A stretch of 64,000 nt of DNA from Mycolicibacterium aubagnense (GTDB taxonomy: Bacteria; Actinomycetota; Actinomycetes; Mycobacteriales; Mycobacteriaceae): assembly GCF_010730955.1 (NCBI RefSeq), contig NZ_AP022577.1, positions 5,208,001 through 5,272,000 of the forward strand, given 5' to 3'. Shown piece after piece: positions 1 to 7,180 of this stretch. The first letter of the stretch is position 1, and the number at the start of each line of letters is the position of its first letter. A program made the translations under genes and the position numbers. The notes beneath the pieces are model-generated. The model made no database searches, was not told the origin of the DNA, and saw only the letters and a program-made list of their open reading frames with translations.

Positions 1-120
1 GACGGTGTCGAGGAGGACGTCTGCGTGGGCATTCCGGGTCAGGCCGGCGGCGCCAACCCGCGTGACTTGTATCCGGGCGTTGTGCCCGAGCTGTATTTCG
101 GCATCGGGCTGGGGCTTTAG
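1..120 (+). CDS. 3' end of an unidentified protein (partial)
   Basis: The window opens inside an open frame that runs 39 codons to a TAG at 118-120. The visible tail is glycine-rich and ends in an aromatic/hydrophobic stretch (YFGIGLGL). I do not recognise the family and the start lies outside the window. The next gene on the same strand begins 65 bases later. Confidence 0.5.
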   Translation, partial: DGVEEDVCVGIPGQAGGANPRDLYPGVVPELYFGIGLGL

Positions 121-185
121 AAGCTAACGAGCCTCATGCGGTCAGCACAGCCGGCGCACAGCTAACGCGGCCATCATCGAATTCT

Positions 186-1685
186 GTGACGATGACGCTG
201 CTGGCCGACGCCCCGCCCAATCCGGCGCTCCCGCCGTTACCGCCTGTCGTCGCTCCCAACCACCACGGCATATCTCTGCTCGAGGGCTGGGTGCCGGTCA
301 CCATCCAGGTGGTCGCCGCGGTCGTGTTGGTGTTCGCCATCGGATGGCGGGTCCGTCGGTGGCGGTTGGTGTGGCTGCCGGTGTGTGTCGCGATCGGCGT
401 CGCAACCGCTCTGGGCGCGAACTGGTACATCAATTCCGAAGGTCTGGCGGGCAACCCCGCGCCGGATTCGCTGTGGGTCTGGATCGGTCTGTCCGCGCTC
501 GCGCTCGGCGCACTGGTGCTGGGTTGGCGTGGCGCGCAATGGTGGCGCCGCGCGGTCTCGGTGCTCGCCGTGCCGTTGTGCGTGCTGAGCGCGGGTGTGG
601 CACTCAACGACTGGGTCGGCTACTTCATGACGGTGCAGGCCGCGTGGAATGAGCTGACCGCCGGCCCGCTGACCGACGAGACCGAGATGTCCAGCGTCAC
701 CTCGATGAAGGCGGCCGGTGTGGTCCCGTCGCATGGCGCGGTGGTCCACGTAGACATCCCGGACACCGCCTCGGGCTTCAAGCACCGCAGTGAAGTCGTT
801 TACCTGCCGCCGGCATGGTTCGCGCACGATGCCCCTGCGCTGCCCACCGTCATGATGATTGCCGGCGAGTTCAACACCCCTGCGGACTGGCTGCGCATCG
901 GCAACGTCGCGAGCATGTTCGACAACGTCGCCGCCACCCACGGCGGGTATACCCCGGTGTTCGTCTTCGTCGACGCGGGTGGTTCGTTCAACAACGACAC
1001 CGAGTGCGTCAACGGTCCGCGCGGCAACGTCGCCGACCACCTCACCAAAGACGTTCCCCCGTACCTGGAGTCGACCTTCGGTGTCAGCGCCAAACCGGCA
1101 AACTGGGGTGTCGTCGGCTGGTCCATGGGCGGCACCTGCGCCGTTGACCTCACGGTCATGCACCCCGAGCAGTTCGGCACCTTCATCGACATCGCCGGCG
1201 ACATGGGCCCCAACGCGGGGACCAAGGAGCAGACCATCGCTCGGCTCTATGGCGGCAGTGAAGCGCAGTGGGCCACCTTCGACCCCCGCACGGTGATGAC
1301 CAAACACGGTCCTTATCAAGGTGTTTCAGGCTGGTTCGCCGTGTCGTCGGATGCTCCGACCCAGTGGAAGGGGAAATCCCGCCCCGACGCCGTCGGCCTG
1401 GGCGGCCGCGATGGTGCCGGCAACCCCGGGGACCAGACGGAGGCCGCGAAGACGCTGTGTGCGCTGGGCAAACAGCTGGGCATCGACTGCGCCATCGGTA
1501 CCCAACCCGGTAAACACGACTGGCCGTTCGCGGTTACGGCGTTCCAGAAGAGCCTGCCGTGGCTGGCCGGCCAACTGGGTACGCCGGGGATTCCGAAGAG
1601 CGGGTTCCCGGCGGGATCGGCGGCCCCCGCGGCACCAAGTGGCGCGGCCACATCGCTCGCAGCTGGGCCGCCCCCGGGGAAGTAG
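186..1685 (+). CDS. Membrane-anchored esterase, antigen 85/esterase D-like
   Basis: A 499-residue protein with an N-terminal membrane domain of about four hydrophobic helices (roughly residues 36-53, 61-79, 97-113, 123-145), followed by an alpha/beta hydrolase domain from about residue 180. The nucleophile elbow is GWSMGG with Ser313. The upstream DTECVNGPRGN block and a late KHDWPFA motif carrying the likely catalytic His fit the putative-esterase family that includes mycolyltransferases. The tail after about residue 470 is Ala/Pro-rich. The start is GTG at 186, with ATG at 192 as an alternative; no clear Shine-Dalgarno is visible. The catalytic domain should face the cell wall. The substrate is unknown; an acyl ester or mycolyl-type ester is an inference from the fold. 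Confidence 0.8.
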   Translation: MTMTLLADAPPNPALPPLPPVVAPNHHGISLLEGWVPVTIQVVAAVVLVFAIGWRVRRWRLVWLPVCVAIGVATALGANWYINSEGLAGNPAPDSLWVWIGLSALALGALVLGWRGAQWWRRAVSVLAVPLCVLSAGVALNDWVGYFMTVQAAWNELTAGPLTDETEMSSVTSMKAAGVVPSHGAVVHVDIPDTASGFKHRSEVVYLPPAWFAHDAPALPTVMMIAGEFNTPADWLRIGNVASMFDNVAATHGGYTPVFVFVDAGGSFNNDTECVNGPRGNVADHLTKDVPPYLESTFGVSAKPANWGVVGWSMGGTCAVDLTVMHPEQFGTFIDIAGDMGPNAGTKEQTIARLYGGSEAQWATFDPRTVMTKHGPYQGVSGWFAVSSDAPTQWKGKSRPDAVGLGGRDGAGNPGDQTEAAKTLCALGKQLGIDCAIGTQPGKHDWPFAVTAFQKSLPWLAGQLGTPGIPKSGFPAGSAAPAAPSGAATSLAAGPPPGK

Positions 1686-1764
1686 CGCGCTGCTGTAACG
1701 CTGAGCCGGTCTAAGTAGATGGACTCGGTGAGATCGTTGCGACACAGCAGGGAGTCGAAGCGCG

Positions 1765-3567
1765 ATGGGTACGCAAACCGATAAATCCGATTACCAGCAG
1801 ACACGCCGTCAGGGACGGTTCGTCGGAATGGTCGCCGCCGGTGTGGCGACGACATTGACGGCGCTCACCGTGGGCACGGCGCCGGTGTCCGCCAAACCGG
1901 GCAGTGATTCAGACAGTCCGAGCACCACCACTGTGGTGCCCAAGCCGCCCAGGCAGGATTCTCCCTCGGCGCAGGACGGCTCGGGCTCCGGAAGCGGCTA
2001 CGGGCAGGACGGCGGCCAGCGCGGACGCAAGCAGCGGGATCAGACGGACGCCGAGGCGCCGAGCCGCTCCGCTCCTGCAGACGTTCCGGCGGTCCAGCCC
2101 AAGCCCCCGGCCGACCCGCCTGCGGCATCGGTCGCTCCGGTGGTGACCGCGCCGGAGAAGACACCTCAGGCGCCGACTGCTACGCCGACCGCCGAGACGC
2201 CCGTCGTTGCGGCGCCGCCGTCGCACACCGCTGATGCCACCGCGCCGACCACCAAGGTCACCAAGGCGCAGGACGACCCTGCGGATCCCGCCACGCCGGC
2301 GCGTCCGACGACCGCTGTCGCCGAGCCGGTGCCCTCGGGCACCGCGGCTCCGTCGGCCACTTCGGTGACGGCGAGCCCGACCACGGCGCTCGCGGAGCGT
2401 CCGTCGGCGGCCGGTGCCGAGAAGCCGGACAAGTCGACGGCCCCCACCGACGAGGCTGTGGCAGAGGGCAAGCCGCTCGCGGGCCTGGAAGGCCAACTCG
2501 GCGAGCACACGACCGTCGAGGCCGGTCCCGGTCGGGCCGATAGTTCCGCGACGGCGTCGGCCACGGTGACGGCCGGCTCGTCGAAGTCGGCCTCGCCGTC
2601 GACCTCGGCAGTCCGTGAGGCGCGGCAGATCGAGCTGCTCAAGCCCGAGACGCTGACTGCGCCGGTCGAGGACGTCGCCGCGGCAAAGGCGGCCGCGGCG
2701 GTCGACGTGAAGCTGCCGGAGCCGGCGCCGGTGCACGACGTGGCGGATCTCGCCAAGGTCGTCAACGTCGCCAACTTCCAGCACGACACCCGGGCCGACT
2801 GGGACCGTCGTGACAACCGGCCGGACTGGGACCGTCGCGACGACCGGCCGATGGGCCGGGACTGGGACAACCGAGTGCGGCAGTGGCGGCCCGACTGGGT
2901 GCAGTACGACGACTACTACCGTCCGGTGCTGTTCAACCCGTACCGCGACCCGGTCCGGGTGGTGTACGTCTACCGGAATGCGCCGCGCATCCTGTACATC
3001 CCGCCGCTGCAGCGCATCGTCATGGAGGTCGCTGACCTCGCGGCGTACAGCTTCACCGCGGTCGTGGTGAACGCCGTCAACACGGCCGTCAACGTGGCGG
3101 TGGGTAGCTTCTTCGGCGGCGGCTACTACCCGGGCGTCGGCGTGCCGCTGCCGCCGCCGCCTCCGCCGGTGCTGAGCTACGCGAATGTGCCTGTGCAGGT
3201 TCGCTACTCGGATGCGGTCTACCAGCCGTTCCGGGTGCAGCGCATTGTCGATGCGGGTGATGACGCCCAGTACGGCGAGCGCCGGGTGCTGCTCGACGGC
3301 GTCACTCCGGCCTGGGGTCAGTGGACCCAAAGCCCCAGTGGTGAACGCCAATTCGAGGTGCACCGGACGCAGCAGTTCCCGGGTCTCGACGAGCCGCGTG
3401 AGGCACCGCTGCCCGGTGACTACAACATGCAACTCGTCAACGATCAGAAGGGGCTGGCGAACCCGAACAAGGCGCTGACCATCGCCGCGGTGACCTGCGG
3501 CCTGCTGAGCCTGGGTGCCGTCGGTCTGAGCGTCTACATCGGGCGCCGGCGCCGCGAGGTGGTCTGA
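1765..3567 (+). CDS. Large low-complexity surface protein with C-terminal membrane anchor
   Basis: A 600-residue protein with no enzyme family I recognise. Residues about 18-43 form a signal sequence ending near VSAKP. Residues 45 to about 300 are Pro/Ala/Thr/Ser-rich and probably disordered. Around residues 343-370 there are tandem DWDRRD-type repeats, followed by a Tyr/Arg/Pro-rich segment (VRVVYVYRN), a PPPPPP run and a more ordered domain to about residue 565. A single hydrophobic helix near residues 572-592 ends in RRRREVV, so the chain is probably secreted and held in the membrane by its C-terminus. No LPXTG motif is visible. The architecture suggests a spacer reaching through the mycobacterial wall, which is an inference. 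Confidence 0.75.
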   Translation: MGTQTDKSDYQQTRRQGRFVGMVAAGVATTLTALTVGTAPVSAKPGSDSDSPSTTTVVPKPPRQDSPSAQDGSGSGSGYGQDGGQRGRKQRDQTDAEAPSRSAPADVPAVQPKPPADPPAASVAPVVTAPEKTPQAPTATPTAETPVVAAPPSHTADATAPTTKVTKAQDDPADPATPARPTTAVAEPVPSGTAAPSATSVTASPTTALAERPSAAGAEKPDKSTAPTDEAVAEGKPLAGLEGQLGEHTTVEAGPGRADSSATASATVTAGSSKSASPSTSAVREARQIELLKPETLTAPVEDVAAAKAAAAVDVKLPEPAPVHDVADLAKVVNVANFQHDTRADWDRRDNRPDWDRRDDRPMGRDWDNRVRQWRPDWVQYDDYYRPVLFNPYRDPVRVVYVYRNAPRILYIPPLQRIVMEVADLAAYSFTAVVVNAVNTAVNVAVGSFFGGGYYPGVGVPLPPPPPPVLSYANVPVQVRYSDAVYQPFRVQRIVDAGDDAQYGERRVLLDGVTPAWGQWTQSPSGERQFEVHRTQQFPGLDEPREAPLPGDYNMQLVNDQKGLANPNKALTIAAVTCGLLSLGAVGLSVYIGRRRREVV

Positions 3568-3661
3568 CGTTCGTCGAGGGTTCTCGACACCGCGGGATCC
3601 GGACTCCGTAAGGTGAGCCTGTAACACCGTTACGGAACACCGGATCAGCAGAGGTGCACAG

Positions 3662-4687
3662 TTGCGAACCGTATTGATCGACGCCCCCGGCAACGTCTAC
3701 GTCGACATCGTGCCCGACCCTGCGCTGCCCGGGCCGGACGGGGCCGTCGTCCAGATCACCACGGCGGCCATCTGTGGATCGGACCTGCACTTCTACGAAG
3801 GTGACTACCCGCTCGCGGCGCCGGTGGCGCTCGGCCACGAGGCCATCGGCACCGTGGTCGAGGTTGGCCCTGAGGTGCGTACCGTCAAAGTCGGTGACGC
3901 GGTGTTGATTTCGTCGGTGGCGGGTTGCGGCCACTGCGTCGGCTGCGACAGCAAGGATCCGATCACCTGCGTGTCCGGCCCGCAGATCTTCGGTTCCGGC
4001 GTGCTCGGCGGCGCGCAGGCCGAACTGCTCGCCGTACCGTCCGCGGATTTCCAGTTGCACCGGTTGCCAAGCGATCTCAGCGTCGAGGCGGCGCTGCTAC
4101 TCACCGACAACCTCGCCACGGGCTGGGCCGCGGCGAGGCGCGCCGACATTCCACCGGGCGGCACCGTCGTCGTCGTCGGTCTGGGTGCGGTCGGCCTGTG
4201 TGCGGTGCGCTGCGCCATCGCACACGGCGCGGGCCAGGTATTCGCCGTCGACCCGGTCGAGGGTCGCCGTGAGATGGCTGCCCGCAGTGGCGCCACCGCG
4301 ATCACCCCGGAACAGATCGGCGCCGTCCATGAGGCGACGGGCGGCAGGGGAGCGGCCTCGGTGATCGACGCGGTCGGCAACGACACCACCATGAACGCGG
4401 CGCTGACCACCGTGCGCGCGGGCGGCACGGTGTCCGTGGTCGGCGTACACGACCTCAATCCGTTCCCGTTCCCGGCGACGTTGTCGCTCATCCGTAGCAT
4501 CACCCTGCGCATGACCACGGCGCCGGTGCAACAAACCTGGCCGGCGTTGATCCCCCTACTGCAGTCGGGCCGGCTCGATGTCGACGGCATCTTCACTCAT
4601 GCCATGTCGCTCGACGATGCGCCGAAGGCCTACGCCGCCGTCGCGGCGCGGACCGCGGACTGCATCAAGGTCACGCTGACCCCGTAG
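3662..4687 (+). CDS. Zinc-dependent alcohol dehydrogenase (MDR family)
   Basis: A 341-residue medium-chain dehydrogenase/reductase. The catalytic zinc ligands are visible as Cys38 (AAICGSD) and His59-Glu60 (GHE). The structural zinc site is Cys89, Cys92, Cys95 and Cys103 (CGHCVGC...C). The nucleotide-binding loop GLGAVG begins at residue 173, with an acidic residue at the end of the following strand (FAVDP), which favours NAD. The start is TTG at 3662 behind an AGAGGTG ribosome site. It lies 2 bases upstream of the hydrolase at 4690 and probably forms one transcript with it and the flavin-type oxidoreductase at 5633. The alcohol or polyol substrate cannot be told from sequence. Confidence 0.85.
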   Translation: MRTVLIDAPGNVYVDIVPDPALPGPDGAVVQITTAAICGSDLHFYEGDYPLAAPVALGHEAIGTVVEVGPEVRTVKVGDAVLISSVAGCGHCVGCDSKDPITCVSGPQIFGSGVLGGAQAELLAVPSADFQLHRLPSDLSVEAALLLTDNLATGWAAARRADIPPGGTVVVVGLGAVGLCAVRCAIAHGAGQVFAVDPVEGRREMAARSGATAITPEQIGAVHEATGGRGAASVIDAVGNDTTMNAALTTVRAGGTVSVVGVHDLNPFPFPATLSLIRSITLRMTTAPVQQTWPALIPLLQSGRLDVDGIFTHAMSLDDAPKAYAAVAARTADCIKVTLTP

Positions 4688-4689
4688 CG

Positions 4690-5592
4690 ATGATGGCCAA
4701 TCAGGAGACCCTGGACCTCGCGTTGCCGCGCCTGCGGATGCAAGCGCTGGCATGGGGGCCACCCGATGGACGATTGATGTTGTGTCTGCACGGTTTTCCG
4801 GACAGCGCACACAGCTGGCGGCGGGTTGCCCCGCTGTTGGCGGAGGCGGGCTACCGCGTGGTGGCGCCCTTCATGCGCGGCTATGCACCGAGCGGGGTGC
4901 CGGCCGACGGCAACTATCACGTGGGCGCGCTGGTGTCCGACGTGCTGGATCTCTACGACGCATTGGGTGGTGGACCCGACGCGGTGCTGGTTGGTCACGA
5001 CTGGGGCGCCTTCGCCGCCAATGCCGTTGCCGCGTATCCGAATTCGCCGTTCGGTTCGGTGGTGTCGATGTCCGTGCCGCCGCTGGCGGCGATGAGCGAG
5101 GCCCGGTTCGGTGTGGCCCGCACCGTCCGGATGGGCCTGATCCAGCTCCGGATGAGTTGGTACATCATGTATTTTCAGCTCCCCGGCCTGCCGGAACGTA
5201 CCCTGCACCGGGTCATTCCGCGGCTCTGGCAGGACTGGTCGCCGGCCGGTACCGACGTCGCCGAGGACGTCGCCAACACCCTCGCCGCACTCCCGACCCC
5301 CGAACGTCGGGCAGCCGCGGTCGGCTACTACCGGGCGCTGGTTCGCCCGGGTGACGTCAACGGACCGTACGCCGAGTTCGAACGCTACCTGTGGGAGCTG
5401 CCGTGCGTCCCGATTCTCTACCTGCACGGTACCGATGACGGCGCCATGCAGATGGGGTACACCGAACAGCTGTCGCAGGCCTTGCCGGCCGGATCGGTGG
5501 TCCAAACCATCGGTGGCGCAGGACATTTCCTTCAGGTCGACCGCCCGGCCGAGGTGATCGCGGCAATTCTGGATTACGTCGGACCACGGTAG
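4690..5592 (+). CDS. Alpha/beta hydrolase, epoxide hydrolase-like
   Basis: A 300-residue hydrolase with the oxyanion motif HGFP at residues 34-37 and the nucleophile elbow GHDWG with Asp104 instead of Ser. Asp at this position is the hallmark of epoxide hydrolases and haloalkane dehalogenases. A late Asp (HGTDD, about residue 252) and His279 (GAGHF) complete the triad. HGFPDS favours the epoxide hydrolase branch over dehalogenases. It begins 2 bases after the dehydrogenase stop, so the two are probably co-translated. The true substrate is unknown. Confidence 0.82.
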   Translation: MMANQETLDLALPRLRMQALAWGPPDGRLMLCLHGFPDSAHSWRRVAPLLAEAGYRVVAPFMRGYAPSGVPADGNYHVGALVSDVLDLYDALGGGPDAVLVGHDWGAFAANAVAAYPNSPFGSVVSMSVPPLAAMSEARFGVARTVRMGLIQLRMSWYIMYFQLPGLPERTLHRVIPRLWQDWSPAGTDVAEDVANTLAALPTPERRAAAVGYYRALVRPGDVNGPYAEFERYLWELPCVPILYLHGTDDGAMQMGYTEQLSQALPAGSVVQTIGGAGHFLQVDRPAEVIAAILDYVGPR

Positions 5593-5632
5593 CGAGGAAC
5601 CTCTGGATGTCTGAATACGGAAGTCGGTAACC

Positions 5633-6643
5633 ATGCGCGTCCAACTCCAGATCGACGGAGCGCCCCATCGGGCGGCCGACCATGCCCGCGAACTGGCCGG
5701 GCTCGGCGCCGACGGGGTGTTCACCTTCGAAGGCCCGCACGACGTGTTCCTGCCGCTGGTTGCCGCGGCCGGCGTCGCCGACCTGGACCTGATGACCAAC
5801 GTCGCGATCGCGGGCCCGCGCAGCCCGCTGCATCTCGCGCACGCCGCCTACGACCTGCAGGTCTACAGCGGGGGAAGGTTCCGGCTGGGTCTGGGCTCGC
5901 AGATCAAGGTGCACATCGAAAAGCGTTACGGCGCGCAATGGGCCAAGCCCGCCGAACGCATGGCCGAGACCGTCACCGCGATCAAGGCCATCTTCGACTG
6001 CTGGGAGGGCAAGGCGCCGTTGAATTTTCGCGGCAAGCACTTCACCCACACCCTGATGCCGCCGAACTTCAACCCCGGCCCGAACCCGTTCGGGCCGCCC
6101 GCTGTGCTCATGGGCGCGTTGGGTCCGATCATGACCCGCACGGCCGCGCAGGTCGCCGACGGGCTGTTGGTGATGCCGTTCCACAGTGCCCGACATTTCG
6201 CGGACCGGACGCTGGCGGCAGTAGGGGAGGGGTTGCAGCGGGCCGGGCGTGTGCCGGGCGATCTGCAGATCATTGCTCAGGCCATGGTGGCGGTGGGACG
6301 GACCGAGGAGGACCTGACCGCCGCGATCAATGGCGTCGCCACGCTGATCGCGTTCTACGGCTCCACGCCCGCTTATCTGCCGGTGCTGGAAACCGAGGGC
6401 TGGGCCGATCTCCAGCCCGCGCTCAATGCCATGTCCAAGGTCGGTGACTTCGCCAGCATGCGGGCGCTGATCAGCGACGACATGGTCCGGACCATCGGCA
6501 TTGTCGGCACCCCGGAGGAGTGTGCCGCCGAGATCGGCCGGCGGTTCGGCGGACACGTCGACGAAATCTGTTGCTACTTCCCGGGTTACGAACAGCGCCC
6601 CGAGGACGTGCAGGACATGGTCACCGCACTGCACGCGCAGTGA
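5633..6643 (+). CDS. LLM-class (F420-dependent) oxidoreductase
   Basis: A 336-residue luciferase-like TIM-barrel protein. The conserved mid-region (YSGGRFRLGLGSQIKVHIEKRYG) and the late GTPEECAAEIGRRF motif match the LLM family, which in mycobacteria typically uses coenzyme F420. No signal peptide is present, so it should be cytosolic. It lies 40 bases after the hydrolase and is the last gene of the apparent 3662-6643 operon. Its stop codon falls inside the hairpin at 6642-6690. F420 rather than FMN use is inferred from the family. Confidence 0.82.
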   Translation: MRVQLQIDGAPHRAADHARELAGLGADGVFTFEGPHDVFLPLVAAAGVADLDLMTNVAIAGPRSPLHLAHAAYDLQVYSGGRFRLGLGSQIKVHIEKRYGAQWAKPAERMAETVTAIKAIFDCWEGKAPLNFRGKHFTHTLMPPNFNPGPNPFGPPAVLMGALGPIMTRTAAQVADGLLVMPFHSARHFADRTLAAVGEGLQRAGRVPGDLQIIAQAMVAVGRTEEDLTAAINGVATLIAFYGSTPAYLPVLETEGWADLQPALNAMSKVGDFASMRALISDDMVRTIGIVGTPEECAAEIGRRFGGHVDEICCYFPGYEQRPEDVQDMVTALHAQ

Positions 6644-6690
6644 TTTGTGCACGATTTTCCGCGGGAGGCGCGGGAAACCGTGCACAAATC
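6642..6690. terminator. Bidirectional hairpin between converging genes
   Basis: Two 22-base arms (6642-6663 and 6669-6690) pair at 20 of 22 positions around a 5-base loop (GGAGG). The hairpin sits exactly between the stop of the LLM gene (6641-6643) and the stop of the minus-strand DUF5078 gene (6692). There is no U-tract, as is common for mycobacterial terminators. It should end transcription from both sides. Confidence 0.8.
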
Positions 6691-6691
6691 G

Positions 6692-7162
6692 CTAGGGAGA
6701 CTGCGCCCAATCCCAGACGGACAGGTCGCCCTTGGGGTAGTTCATGCAGACGTCGGTGGCCTTGGCGACGACGCCCTTGTTGTTGAAGAAGATTTTGGCC
6801 CAGTTGCCCCAGTGGGTGGCCACCTGCTCGTAGTAGACGTTGGTGGCGGTGTCTTCGGAGTACTGGCGACGGCCGACGGGATCGAGCGAGAAGAACCAGT
6901 GGATGCGGTCCTGGGCCATCTGCTGGATGTCGGCCGGACGGTTGTGCATGTCGATCATGTAGCGCGAGTAGTAGACCGGGCTGGTGTCGCGGGCGGCGGC
7001 CAGGTACTGCTCGGCGTCACAGGTGGTGACGATGATGCGGTGGGGGATCGGGTAATCGTCGCTGGCATCGGCCGCGGCCGGTCCGGCGAGGGTCGTCGCG
7101 ACCGCGCCCAGGGCTGCGACCGCCATGCCGGCACGCTTCAGACCACGCATGATCTCGACCAT
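6692..7162 (-). CDS. Secreted DUF5078 protein
   Basis: A 156-residue protein with an N-terminal signal sequence (charged [10 protein letters not shown], hydrophobic core to about residue 30, AAADA cleavage area). The mature part has two cysteines and many Trp/Tyr/His residues. It matches the mycobacterial DUF5078 family as I recall it, which has no assigned function. It starts 18 bases after mmpL with an AGGAGTAAGGA ribosome site, so it is the third gene of the mmpS-mmpL transcript. An accessory role in MmpL-dependent export is suggested by position only. Confidence 0.75.
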   Translation of the reverse strand: MVEIMRGLKRAGMAVAALGAVATTLAGPAAADASDDYPIPHRIIVTTCDAEQYLAAARDTSPVYYSRYMIDMHNRPADIQQMAQDRIHWFFSLDPVGRRQYSEDTATNVYYEQVATHWGNWAKIFFNNKGVVAKATDVCMNYPKGDLSVWDWAQSP

Positions 7163-7180
7163 AGTCCTTACTCCTGTTTC

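Noticed and set aside
237..1319. Long minus-strand open frame antisense to the esterase gene
   Set aside because: It mirrors the coding strand of a clear hydrolase gene, has an Arg/His/Gly-rich composition typical of high-GC shadow frames and matches no family.
1909..3693. 594-codon minus-strand open frame over the surface-protein gene
   Set aside because: Low-complexity coding on the plus strand produces long antisense frames; the plus-strand product has a signal peptide and membrane anchor, while the antisense one is Arg-rich without structure.
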